Assembly: GCA_023053545.1 (NCBI GenBank)
Contig: JAKZAN010000001.1
Location: forward strand, 10,870,565-10,934,564
From: Lepidurus packardi
Lineage: Eukaryota; Arthropoda; Branchiopoda; Notostraca; Triopsidae
Length of the DNA stretch: 64,000 bases
Direction of reading: 5' to 3'
Each line of letters starts with the position of its first letter. Within the stretch, counting starts at the first letter, position 1. A program made the translations under genes and the position numbers. Below, in pieces: positions 1 through 11,742 of this stretch. The notes beneath the pieces are model-generated. The model worked only from the letters and a program-made list of their open reading frames with translations, was not told the origin of the DNA and did not search any database.

Positions 1-150
1 GATTTTTTGGGGGGAAGAAACTTAGCTTCTTATTTCTTTTCCTTTTTCACCTCTCTCAATACGATAGTTCTCTAGTTTTGGGAGCCACCGCATTGGGACA
101 AAGTCCTTAGTTTGTTTTTCTTTTCGGGTGACTTTCATTTTTTTTCTCAG

Positions 151-264
151 CCTTATTTCAGCCAAGGCGACTGGGCCCAGGCAGTAATCCTCCGGGGGCA
201 GGTTAGAGCAAATGAAGTTGCTTTATACAAGGCCTTAGAGCAACCTGGTTCGGGCGCCCAGTAG
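151..264 (+). CDS. Probable terminal exon of an unidentified gene, partial
   Basis: A pyrimidine-rich tract ending in ctcag at 150 precedes an open frame of 37 codons that stops with TAG at 262-264. The peptide reads PYFSQGDWAQAVILRGQ and then a short alanine-, leucine- and glutamate-rich tail ending PGSGAQ. The stretch is more GC-rich than its surroundings and the peptide looks like coding sequence, possibly the end of a helical (TPR-like) repeat. A second possible acceptor is the CAG ending at 161. I do not recognise the family. The rest of the gene would lie left of the window. A minus-strand frame is also open here, so strand is not certain. Confidence 0.35.
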   Translation, partial: PYFSQGDWAQAVILRGQVRANEVALYKALEQPGSGAQ

Positions 265-745
265 CGCTTTGTCAACGTCTCGACACCCCAAATCAGACCA
301 AACGGACGAGTAGGGTTTGTGAGCTTTTTGGCACTCAAAATAAGGTGAAAAGGGAGGACGGAGAAGAAAATGTTGAGTCCTTTTTTGCCTCTTTTCCAAC
401 GTTGGAAATGTCAAATTTAGGCTTGCAAGGTATATGCCTATCAGTATTTCTGCGAGCAGGGGAAGTTTACGTAGTGAAGAAATGGATTCTGAGCAAATTC
501 TTGGAGAAGGTAACCTTCTTTGCAGGTTTCATTTCAGGAAAATTTGAGTCATTTAGATTTTTTTTAATAGAATATTTCTTTACTTTGCAATAGCGTTACT
601 TTGCAACAGTGTTACTTAGGTAAGGCTGCACAGTAATGCAACAATTTGTATGTATGCCAGAAAGGAATGCGCTTCATAATTAAACACTTCTTTTGTATCG
701 CAAGCTTTTGCAGTGTCTTCAGAAGGAACTCGTATAATGAGCTCG
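265..745. other. Non-coding flank after the terminal exon
   Basis: The sequence becomes AT-rich after the stop at 264, with T tracts and a short direct repeat (a tttgcaatagcgttac / ttgcaacagtgttac pair near 585-616). No convincing coding segment and no canonical AATAAA immediately after the stop were seen. It is probably the 3' UTR and flank of the leftmost gene. Confidence 0.4.
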
Positions 746-814
746 AAAATACTTATCTTGTTCTAATGAACCAGATAAGTATTTTTTGAGACGCGAAAAA
801 ATTTTTAGCGTCTC
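746..814. repeat. Two adjacent perfect hairpins
   Basis: The first inverted repeat has a 13-bp perfect stem (746-758 pairs with 773-785) and a 14-nt loop. The second has a 7-bp perfect GC-rich stem (GAGACGC at 88-94 of the 700s with GCGTCTC at 808-814) and a 13-nt AT-rich loop. They lie directly beside the start of the dispersed repeat at 835-1165, so they may be part of the same element or a second element nested at its end. Confidence 0.6.
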
Positions 815-834
815 GGAAGAACGACACGATATTT

Positions 835-1165
835 GCGACAAAATACTTCTGTCTTCTTACTAACCATCTCCCTCTGCCAATGGGAAGGGTTGTACAGCCT
901 TTGCAGTTCAAAGTATTGCCCTTCTCGCCCCAGTAGTCTGTACGGGCAGTCAAAACATCTCATTTTTATTTACAGTCCGTTAAAAATGCTTTAAAATGTA
1001 TAGAATGTCAATGTACGAGTATAAACTTGAATACTAACTCGGTTATCACGACAGTTTTTTTTATTAACTAGGTTTTTTTCATTTATCTCTTAGGACGAAT
1101 TCCTTATAACACGAAAAAATATATCGGTCCCTTCGATGCTGTGTTACGCGGTTTTCACTGTACAC
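835..1165 (+). mobile_element. Truncated copy of the pogo/Tigger-like short inverted-repeat element
   Basis: This stretch aligns by eye over about 330 bases with 15055-15405. Shared blocks include ctccctctgccaatgg, gtcaatgtacg-agtataaacttgaata, acgacagtttttt-attaactagg and the end gtgtta-gcggttttcactgta. The right terminal repeat (gcggttttcactgtaca) is present. The matching left end (cagt-aaaaccgctta) was not found, so the copy looks 5'-truncated or altered by the hairpins on its left. It has no coding capacity and is a non-autonomous element. Confidence 0.65.
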
Positions 1166-1170
1166 AAATC

Positions 1171-4100
1171 TTATTAGTTTTAAAGCGTTTAAAGATTTTT
1201 TTTTCTTGGTAACTTAAAATATTCGTTTCTATCAATAGCGAAACTTGAGATGCTGTGGCCATCTTTGGATGCAAATACTAGCTTGACGAAAAAAGAAATT
1301 AATGGCAGAGTTAATTCAGACAAGATATTTTATGGAAATATCCCCAAATGTTTTGCAAAAATAACCAATGTGTCTAGAGAACTAATATCCTTTACTGCAT
1401 AATTAACCTGGTTAACCTTTGTTTGCTAATGTTACTGAAACTGCTGCGGTAATAAACTTACATTTCTGCAGAAATCCAATTTTGTCCCTCCTATACAATT
1501 GAGTCTATGGTGATAAAAACATCAACACACGAAATCGATAGCCTTTTCTCTTTCAAAATGACATACAATGGCATGTACACAAAATGGAAAAATCACTACA
1601 GTAGTTCCACTATTGCTTCAGAAATGCGAATATTGTCTGTATAAAAGCTAATCTTCCCGCAGAATTGAAGCTCGAACTCGGTAGGCAAATGTTATCCCTC
1701 ATTGCCATCCCTACACACTTAACACTCCCGTAAGTGGGTGTCAGAAATTGCACCCACAAACTCCCAGCCACACTACTTTCAAGCAAAGACTGCTAAAGGA
1801 AAAGTCATCCATCAAAGACTTGTCATTCTATGGCGCCTATACCGTTTGTCTGGCCTTTTCGCAGCCAAAAACTTACATCCATATTTTCCAACTCCTCATA
1901 ATTCCCCGAGCTATTGCTATCTCCCCAAAATTTCTTCCGTGACAGATAAACCCCGCCCTCTTTCCACCCATTCCCTCCTTTTCTTTTGGATACACAAAAA
2001 GCTCACACAATAGACGAGCGATGTTCATGTCTAGGACTCATGCCCAACTTTGTCTTGATTTCAAACCTTGCAAAACAAAAATCGAAAATGAAAATATTAG
2101 TCCGGCGCCACAGAAATAGCAAAAACAATTACTTCCAGACACAGGTGTGCATATATGTGAAGCTTCACATTTCACTGGCTAACGGACCACTTGATGCCAT
2201 TACATCAATCAAAGCTCGTCGTTGGCCAGAACAAATCGAACCTATCCCCACGGGGATGTGAATCATTTGCCAGCCTTGAGGGCGTGGCTTCCGCCCCAAA
2301 ATTTTAATTTCAAGAAATTTTAACTTTTCACCACATAAATTTAACTTGCGTATAGCCCCAGGAACAGAAAGGGGGGAAGCAAAAGACGATATTCTCGGTG
2401 ATGACAATTTGTTCTTTTTTTTTTTTTTTTAACCCACTTAAGCGTGTAGGAGCATCGTCCAAATTGCTTCTATTCCTGCAGCTTGTACCCCATCCATTTT
2501 TCTCCCCTTGGTGAAGCTTTTTCCTTTTCCTTAAGGTTGTCAAGATCTTACGTGCGTGGGTTCTGCAATCTTCAGTGTTCTTTTTTTTCCGTACGTTTTT
2601 TTTTTACGTATGTGTGATTTTTAATGCATATCGAGGCCCCCACGGTAGTAAACGGGTAACTGGAAAACGCAGCAACCCCTTAGTCTCTGATCCCAACTTT
2701 CTGAAACTCTCTCTCTCAAACTTGGACCCACAACAAAAAAGGGATAATCTACTTGCGTAATGCACACAATTTTTCTTCCTCGCGGAAATGACACCTCGCT
2801 GATGCAACGCAGAAATATGTGCCAATTAACCGGGGAAAAAAGAAAAAGAACAAGCACTTTTATAGCTCCCTACCCCCCATATCGTAGGGGTCGGTTAATC
2901 TAATCGAAAAGGTGACTTGCAGCAGTCATTTAAAGAAGGTCAATTATAATTTATGTTTATCTGCTGAAGCTGCAACCGTTGCACGCGCCGGACGGCCCAA
3001 ATTGGCGACGTCAGCCCCGAGTTATGACCAACTGACGGATGATGGAACTCTTGTTCATAAAAAAAGAAAAGAAAAAGAAAATGAGCTAAAGTGGGCATTA
3101 TATGGCCGGCTCTTTAGCTTTCGGAAGTTTGTGGATAGGAACACAGTTTGCTGCCAAAAATCATAAAATATAAAACTTTTCTCTAAAAAAGGCAACCAAG
3201 TTCGCAATCTTGGCATCCTGAGGGCAGAAATTATTACTTTTCCTACAAATAATTCTGCGACGAAATTTCAGTGACAGATAATTTCCTCAACTATTATCAA
3301 TTAATTTGGGAATTTGTATCCTAATTTTCACAAAAGGAAAATTAAAATTCCTTTCTTTTTTGACGAATTTCTGCGACAAAAATTTTCCTTAGAATAATTT
3401 GATTGAATTTCTGACTTTTTGTTTCGCTTCGAGAAATGGGAGTCTTTATCAGTTCAGGACAATAAAATAATAAAGAAGTTTCTGACGCCTAATTTTGAAC
3501 GCTGTATGGAATTGAATTCTTGTCGAAAGAATGTGTCACCAAGTATTCGGAAGAAAAGCTGGAATTCTTCGCCTGTACCAATAGGCTGAATGTGTCTTTT
3601 TTTAGCCCTTTCTCGTCTTTTGCTCGTCTTTTGAATAAAAAGTCTTGGAATTTTTTTCATATGCAAATCAACTCCCTAAAGTCTGTCTCGCACGAGTAGG
3701 TCGCTTAAATCTTCCTTAGTCCAGACCCAAATTGGAACAAAACGTTTTCGATTTGCTTCCCTGTAAAGAACTACCTCTTCTTAAATTTTTTCTCTCTTAT
3801 AATATTAATTCTCAGAGCGTTATATAGTTCAAAACTCACAATATTTTAGATCGTTTCGGTCATCAGGCCGAAAGAGCTCAATTCTTTTACCTTTTACACT
3901 TTGTAGGTTGACATAAAAGAAGTAACCAGCTATTTCTTTTTAATTATATTGGCGTATAGGCATAAGCCTGTTGCCAAAGTTTATTATTAAAAATTTACAT
4001 TTAAAACCGGGTAGGGGAAAGGGATATAACAGAACTATTAATTCATTCTATTAGCTATTAATTCCCATTAAATGACTGCAAAATGTATAGTAATATTTTT

Positions 4101-4725
4101 TTTAATTCTCAAACAAAAATAATCCCCCCAAAAACATTGCAGGATTAAAATTAGCCTAAAAATCTTAGTTTAAAGTTAATCTAAGAGAGTTTCAATGCTA
4201 ATGTAAGGCGGATGTTAGAGGTTGAAAGTACACTTAAGAGAATTTTAAAAGAATTACATCAATCCCATTTCACTTTTTACATTATTTGAATTGAATCTTG
4301 AAAAAAAAGTATCGAATAACCAGCACGATTCTGAACGGCAGGACTGACCTTTGTGTATACCAAACTGTTGTGACGTTTCCAGTCAATTTGTTTAATTCAA
4401 CTCAAATTTATTTTTAAAAAAAGGAAAGATTCTTGAATATTCTTAAACTATTCTAAGAAAACGCTTCAAATCTTTCGCAGCAGCCCCCCCAGAAAAAAAA
4501 CAATAGAAATATTGTTTCCAAATCGTTAGGCATGTCGGCCAAGTCACAGCACTGCCAATGGATTAGGCGTCCATGGCAACGGCATGGCAAATGGCGGCAA
4601 AACGCAAAAAAAGTAAGTCGCATAAGAAATCCTAGCATTACAGAACAACAGCTCACATCTATTTTTTTTATCCTATCAGTAACTTGCTCTACTGCTCACT
4701 CCCGGCATTCCCTGCAGTTTGCAAC

Positions 4726-4728
<3 letters not shown>
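1171..4728. other. Gene-free AT-rich DNA
   Basis: No ORF here resembles a known protein, and the open frames are short and appear on both strands. The motif aatt-ctgcgac-aaa occurs twice in the same orientation, near 3248 and 3365. It flanks an AT-rich, partly palindromic stretch (ttttcacaaaaggaaaa), perhaps an old short transposon. Nothing else is supported. Confidence 0.4.

Positions 4729-4769
<41 letters not shown>
4729..4769. repeat. 41-base uninterrupted poly-C tract
   Basis: A pure run of 41 cytosines (poly-G on the minus strand) in AT-rich DNA. It creates artificial proline- or glycine-rich ORFs in every frame, which should not be annotated as genes. Exact length is likely variable between individuals and uncertain in any assembly. 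Confidence 0.95.
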
Positions 4770-7700
4770 TTCCAGATCCTCGCCCCATTTGGCTCTTCCA
4801 CCACAACTAGTATGGAAACTTTGGAAGGAGGAAAAAACTAACTCTCGAGTTGGATATCTAACGGAAGGAAACTGGACTTGGGCTTCTCTTTTCGGATTCA
4901 AATCAAACTCAAGAAAATCCATGGATTTCCATCCGAAAGTTGTTCGCCATTTCCTTTACAGCTCAATAAAAACAAGAAAACGTAATTATAAACAAGAGAT
5001 TTCCTTTAAATCTTATTAAGTGTGAAACGTAAGATTTGCATTTTAAGCCCACAACTGCTTTATTTTTTTGGGGGGGAACAACGTTTTTCCTGTTTTCCTT
5101 AAAAACAATCCTCCATTTAATCTTGGAAATTGCTTCTTCAACCCTAGAAATTGTTTACAAGTATAATTCCACTATAGTAACAGACCAGCACTCTTCTAAT
5201 ATCTAGCGAGTTCCGTGGAGCGCAAGCCAAGATTCGGATCAGAAGCAAACATCAAAGGCTTGCGACATGGAAATAATAAAGCTTTCGTTTTCGGAAATGT
5301 ACAAAACGGAACAAAAAAGGCTCCGCTTGTTAGAGCGATAAAAGAAATACATATGTGTACGCATATTTACTGCAGCATATATTCATCTTGTTTGGGAATA
5401 AAGTTGTTTAAACTCTGTTATCATAAGAAACAAATAAACCTCTATTTGTCCTTGTTGCTGTTGCTTGTAACTCCTACGCAAACTGAGGTAGGCAAAAGCT
5501 CTTAACTATATAACCTTAACCAGAAAACAGCACTAAAAACCAAAAGGAGACCATTATAACTCTCTCGACACGAATACAAGCCCACAATCTTTCCGAGTGA
5601 TATACAGTACAACAACCAAGAAAACCCGGCAACATTTGATCGTATTGTACTGCGGCAAATACTCTGAACAATTTCCCCAAAATTACACATGCTATTGAAG
5701 TCGACTTTGCTTATATCTTCGCAGATATGTGTGTTAAAAAAGTTGAACTATATATGTTGGATTATGTTCTGACAGAAGCGAAGTTTTATCTTAGAGCGTT
5801 AAGCTTTTCTGCCTGAAAACCGGACCATTTTCGCTTTGGAATATAAATTTACTTGTTTATTGTAATTGGTAACTTTCTTTTTGTCTTAGGATCTCAATCT
5901 TTCATTCTTTTCAAGTTTTTCCTAATTTTTTGTAGATATCCAAGCGGTTTTCTAAAACGTCTTATGTCATATATTTGAGCCTTTTTTTTTTCTTAAAAAA
6001 CAAAGCGGATTATGGCTCTAAAAGGATACAGGCTACAGTCAGCTTCACGTCGAGGTTGTTCTTACACCCCTTGAAAGAGCGGTTTTATACTTTGGGAGCA
6101 GCTGTTTCGTCAAGTAAGAAAAATTCAATTAAGATAAACTAACTTTGTTTCACACGCTTACAAAGATATTTAGACTACAAATGAGTCGATCTGCTATAAG
6201 TTATGCAGTTCACAATAAAAAAAAGCCCATATGCCAACACTAAACGAAAGTTTACCTTAAGACCAGGCTAACAAAAGCACAAAATATTTCGCCTCGTACG
6301 CAATGCTAACAATTCGTAACCATATAATAAACACATGTAACATTTTCCAAGAATTCCCAACCGTAACGCAGTTTTACAGTATTGCATCTCCAATTTGTCA
6401 TGCAATGCGATAACTCTGGCACTCACTGTTATACTAGTCAATGGAAATAGTGAAAGCCTTTCAGCACGATATGGAGTTTTCCCGGAAAGTAGCAACAACG
6501 ATCCAGTTACCAAGTGGTCTATTCCATATGCTAAGGCGATCTTACAAAGAACAAGTTGACCTTTAGCTCACGCCAAGCTCTTCTAAAACACAGCCAATTC
6601 ACGCTGCAGCTCTTTTCCCCCACTGCAGTATGCCTTTGTAAAAGCAAGACCCCAAAAAGTCGAATTCTTACAACAAAAGCGTCAACCAACCCTCTCCACT
6701 TGTACAATTTAAGCAAAAGCCCACAATTTCCTTTTGCGTATTGTCTGCTTTTTGTTTAAAAGCTGTCCTGAACGGCATACATTGAAGTGACTTTGAACTA
6801 GTATCTAGCCCAAAGGAAACGAAATAATAGTAGAAACCTACAAAGAAGCACGCAGAAATTTGGTTTATAACATGGAAAAGTAAATGCTTGGGGAGTTTTG
6901 GGTGACTATCCCTTGAAGCAGTACCACCTTACAAAACGCGACACTCTCATTGAAACTTCTCAATCAGATGAATTAACAGATTTAAAACGTTCTCATCTCA
7001 ATATTTGACTTAAAATTCTTCCATAACAAAGAATATGATATAGATAAAGTAGAAATTCCATGTTTAAAGATCATTTCAACTTGGTAGCACAGAAACGTTA
7101 CGCTTAATCAGGGTTAAAAAAATTCTTCGAATAGGACCAGAGCATGGAGACTGAACCAACACTCCACGTATGGTTCTTCCCATGAAAACAAAACGCCAAT
7201 GGCTAAATACTGAGAGAAATATCACGAATCGAATGTCGAAATCCCACGAATCAAGGATTCCTCTACAATATATGACGTCATAAATGCAAGGCATAATTGT
7301 AAGGACTTCTTACTTGAAATATCTTGAAGATTAAACTAACAATATCGAAATCGAAGAAAGAAATTGATGTACAGAAATCATGATAGAGAAATTCAAATAT
7401 CACACAAAACATTGTCAGAAAGACTGCAAATATTAATGGATTTAATTTCTTTATATATAATCTATCTTTCCATCCTTGGATTCAACTACCGCCTCGAATA
7501 TGCCCCGTTCTGGTTTACTTTTTTTAAATACTCACTCAATTCAATAATGTAAAAACAACAGCTTATCGAGAAAAGTCAACACCGGCTCCAAACCACACGC
7601 CATAAAACGTTCATTACTTTCGGTCTCTTTTTCTTAATAATTGAATAATCGACCCTGTAACCTTTTACAAGGTATTACGTTTCATTCCAAGTCTTTATTG

Positions 7701-10700
7701 TCATGGCCATTATTCCGCTCACCTGTAATTAAGGCTCCAGACAAACTGGACAAGCCGACCTCCTCGCGTCCATCACATCCGTTTTTTTATGTTTTTATTT
7801 CCTTCTTTTTTGTAACTCTCCTTAATTTCTTTCGTTTGCTTTCTTTTGGATGACTGGTCTCCAGATAGATAGCGGCGAGTTTACACCCTGGCAGGTTAAT
7901 TACCACAGTTTGGGGACTCGAAACGTGCTTTTGCTATATATCGTTCCTCCAGCCATAATACCGTTTCCCCGTTGAAGATGGGGGGGAGGTTTATTCTTTT
8001 CTGTTTTCAACCACTCCACCAAAATTATCCCGTTCCTTTCTTATCCCTCGCCAAACGAAACAACAACAAAAACGATCACTTAATAGGCAAGCTAAATAGT
8101 TTAAAACTGCCTTGGTTTTGTGAGCTTTTTCGTTTTCTTGAAGGAGCCAATTTTTGAATGGCTTCTTGGCTTCCCAAACACACTGTTTCACAGGGTAATG
8201 CAACTTTCAGTAGAGCAGTTGAACAAGTTTCTTCCAGGGGTAAACCGGTCGAAAAAAAGCACCTGGAAATTAAAAGGTAGAACATATATAAATATAATGT
8301 TTGAAGAAGAAGATTTGTAGTTTTAATGTATGCAAAGGCCGATGTAGGAAGCTGTTCGGGGGGTTATTAGAATTGTTTATGTTGGGACTTTTGCAGCTTC
8401 AGCTACAATTCGGTCTCTTTAATGCGTGCCCAGTTCATTTGCGCAGCCAGGATTTATTAGACGAGCCAGGCGTAACGACGTCATTAGTCTGTCTTGAATT
8501 AACAGCCTCGTTTTCCCTTTCCTTTTTTTATTTCCTTCTAAAATTAACAAAACGGAAAGAAACAGGAAGGACTTTTTTTGTCTTGTGTTTTAGGTGAAAA
8601 CTTTTCCTCTGATGTTCAGCACAAATTGCGAACGTGCAAGTATGTTTATCATCCGAGCTTCCTTTAAAGGATTCCTTTAACCCCGAGTTTTGAACGCACA
8701 TATGACAGAAACACTTCCTAAAAAGTCAACTACCCTAATTTTTAGATGCTTAAACCAGGAAAGTATGTGAAAGGTCTTTTAATATTGACAGTAGTCCAGC
8801 TCTAATACTTCACGATGCAATTTTGTATCAAAACGATCTCTTTCTGTGATTAATTCTAATCTAAATATCATACTAGACCATCTTAATTAGAATCCTTCGC
8901 TGACTAGAAAAATAGTGATATTGAAATAATTTCGAAAATAAAAAACAAAATTTTTCATATCTTATTCAAGTACTCCACCAATTCTTTCATTGGCAAAAAG
9001 AACAGGTCAATGTAATTACGTACAATGCGATTCCCCGGATCCTATAAGATTGTCTTTGGGGAAAAACCACATTTAGATCCAAATATCCGTAAGGAAGCAC
9101 TCTCACTGTAGCTGTTTACTGTGACGACAAATTCTCAAAGTTTGGATCAGCGACAAAAGGAAAGGCGTCCACCAATCCTGCCTTTCTCCACGCAACTGTG
9201 CTCTAGGAAAGTTTCAAACCGCTCTTAGCTTTGTGGCACGCATGTCTGGGCGCATGGCGTCTCAATATTTACGCTCGTTTCGAGTCAATTAGCACACTTC
9301 AATTCCATTCTTCTTTCCCTCCAGCTAACCAAACACTCTAAAACCCTTATTTTGTCCTCTAAAAGCCTCAAATGTGCCCCAACACCGTTTGACCGGAAAC
9401 ACGTGGGCTTTTCTGCCGCGAAAATGATACTGGCGTGAAATTTGAATATTTCAGTCCAAATATTTAACTAGCTATTTAGGCGTATGTCCACAAAATCTTT
9501 TTTTGGCGGGGGGCTATTTTTCTTCCATAAGCTTTTCTTTTTCTTTTCTCTTAAGGAAAGTGAAATTCGAAGATAAGGGGGAAAAAATAAATAAAACCCC
9601 TTTAAAAAGGAAGAAGCATGTTGTTTTTTCCCATTTTTTCGCGTTTGAAGAAAAACGGCCAAATAAATACGGCTCAATAGAGTGTCAGAAGAAAGGAAAG
9701 AAAGGCCAAGATGGCATGTGAGAAGATTTGACACAACTCAAGTCGCCCATTATATGCTTCTTCCAATTGGAGGAAGGCCAGAAACTTGGGGTTCAAAAGC
9801 CTGCTTTCACCCTCCAAAGTTTTTCTTTTCCTTTGCAAAGGTACCAATGACCTCTTAATCCACGTTGGCATCAGCTTCAATGGCTTATATTTCCTTCCTT
9901 AATTCTGACCATTTTTTTTTGGCATGAAAACAGCAATAGAAAACGAAAAACGCAGAAATTCTGATAAAATTAAATACAAACCATTTTGGACCAATGGTTG
10001 GGTTCAATCACATAAAACCCTCCTTGCCTCCACAATTTTTAATATTGCAATCCACGTAGCGGACTCGCCCCATCCTTCAATTCCTCTCCAGCCCTCCTTT
10101 TTTTTTTGTTTGCTCCCGTAAAGGCCAGTAAGTCTCTTAGAATTTGTCAATAGTTTTGCAAAGGGAAGCACCGCATGGGGTTAGAAAGTACAGCTGCAAT
10201 ATAGATTACATAACCGTCCAGACAAGCACAGCAACTCCAGTGCAAATAAGAGCTCTACATTTCCTTTCACAAGACATGCAGGGTTTCCGCTCGTTTATTT
10301 GTTCCGAAAAGGTGAAACCAAAAATACCAACTTGAGGTTCGCTTTTTGCACTAACATCCAAAGAGATACGTACAACTTCAAAAGGCCAAGACAAGGAAAG
10401 GAAAGAGTGTCAATATAGTCTTCCTTATAAAAAAGAAAAATTTAATAAAAAAGTTGAGGGCACAAAATAAATCCTTTTTTCAAAATCAATACACGCCAAG
10501 GGAGATTGAGGTCAAGGGTGAAATAATGCATAATGACAGAATCCCATAGATGGGTTATCACCCACATTCCAACGATATGCTGAAAGCAAAGAGACCAAAG
10601 ATAGCAAAAAGTCATAAAACGACCTTTTCCTGGATTACAAGATGCCATTTCCCGCCAAATGTCTAACGGAAGTCGTGGATTGGCTACCATACGCCGATGC

Positions 10701-11530
10701 CTGTTTTAATAAAATGCAGGAATTCAAAAACGGACAGTTTCGGATGTACATTTGAAACATATGTTTGATGTGAGAACCATGAAACTTGGATGAAATCTCC
10801 GGGTTTACGAGTTCTAATGCACTTGGATTTCTCTACTTACAGTTCACTTAAAATAATTTATGTAAAATAGGTTTTATATTATGTCTTTGGTCAACTATAT
10901 GTAAATCCCCTTGCGATGCTGACCTTCGGTTCCGTTTTTTTTCTCACTTTGAGAGGGAATGTGAGGGACTTTGACAACACGTCGTATGTATCAGTTCCCG
11001 CACTTGTTACGTTGCAATTTTGTAGGTGAAGTGTTGATACATCTGTAGTATCTGATCAACCAGCTCGTTTCATGGACTTTAAATTTGCACTGGTATTTGG
11101 AGTCACAAGCTTGGAACTTCCACACGGACATGATGTGTTATTTTAGATTAATATGACGTGTTATTTTAGGAAAATATAAAACATTAGCTAACTCATGTTT
11201 TATATTATCACTTTGTTTCACCGTCACAAAATTAGAAAAACACCAATACGCAAAAAAAACATGCTACCGCAGGCGGCGCTATGCGAGATTTGGCGCTTTT
11301 GACAGCCAACTGTCCAAGCAACGGTCGTGTGGCATAAAAAAGCGCGAAGACATTGCTATAATTTCAATTGTAATAACTTTCATAGCGGTTCGAGCTAGAA
11401 ATGTGAAATAACATTATAACTAATAGTCAGATAAGCTAAATGGTCTAAACAAGCTGTTTGCCTACCTTTCTACTGAAAATATGCTTGAAATTAGCTATAA
11501 CAACAAACATAACAGACCAAACAATAAGAA
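4770..11530. other. Gene-free AT-rich DNA upstream of the PPWD1 3' end
   Basis: About 6.8 kb without a recognisable gene or splice-flanked coding island. All open frames are short and overlap on both strands. Small features seen are a perfect TGACGTCA octamer at 7273-7280 and a tandem direct repeat (gtgttattttag twice, about 23 bases apart) near 11134-11170. The DNA is probably intergenic between the left-edge gene and PPWD1. Confidence 0.4.
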
Positions 11531-11572
11531 ATTTGTCTCGTTATTTATTTAGTTTATTTAGTAGCTAGAGTG

Positions 11573-11586
11573 ATTTTATTTATTAT
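11573..11586 (-). terminator. Overlapping poly(A) signals for PPWD1
   Basis: On the minus strand this reads AATAAATAAAATCA, giving a canonical AATAAA and an overlapping variant. It lies about 160 bases downstream of the PPWD1 stop codon at 11743-11745, a usual 3' UTR length. A second minus-strand AATAAA-like cluster lies near 11541-11556. Confidence 0.5.
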
Positions 11587-11742
11587 TTGTAATCTCCCTA
11601 CTTCAACACATTCTAATAAAGGAATAAAGTACAAGGAACCACGAGTCACAAACCTATGTTCTGTTTTTGTAAAATAAGTGTATTTTTCCGAATCTTTTTG
11701 TTAATTTTTGCCCAGAAATAAGCAATAGATAGTTGTAATATC

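Noticed and set aside
4684-5019. A proline-rich (or, on the minus strand, glycine-rich) protein
   Set aside because: The apparent low-complexity protein is only the translation of the 41-base C tract; the flanks do not look coding.
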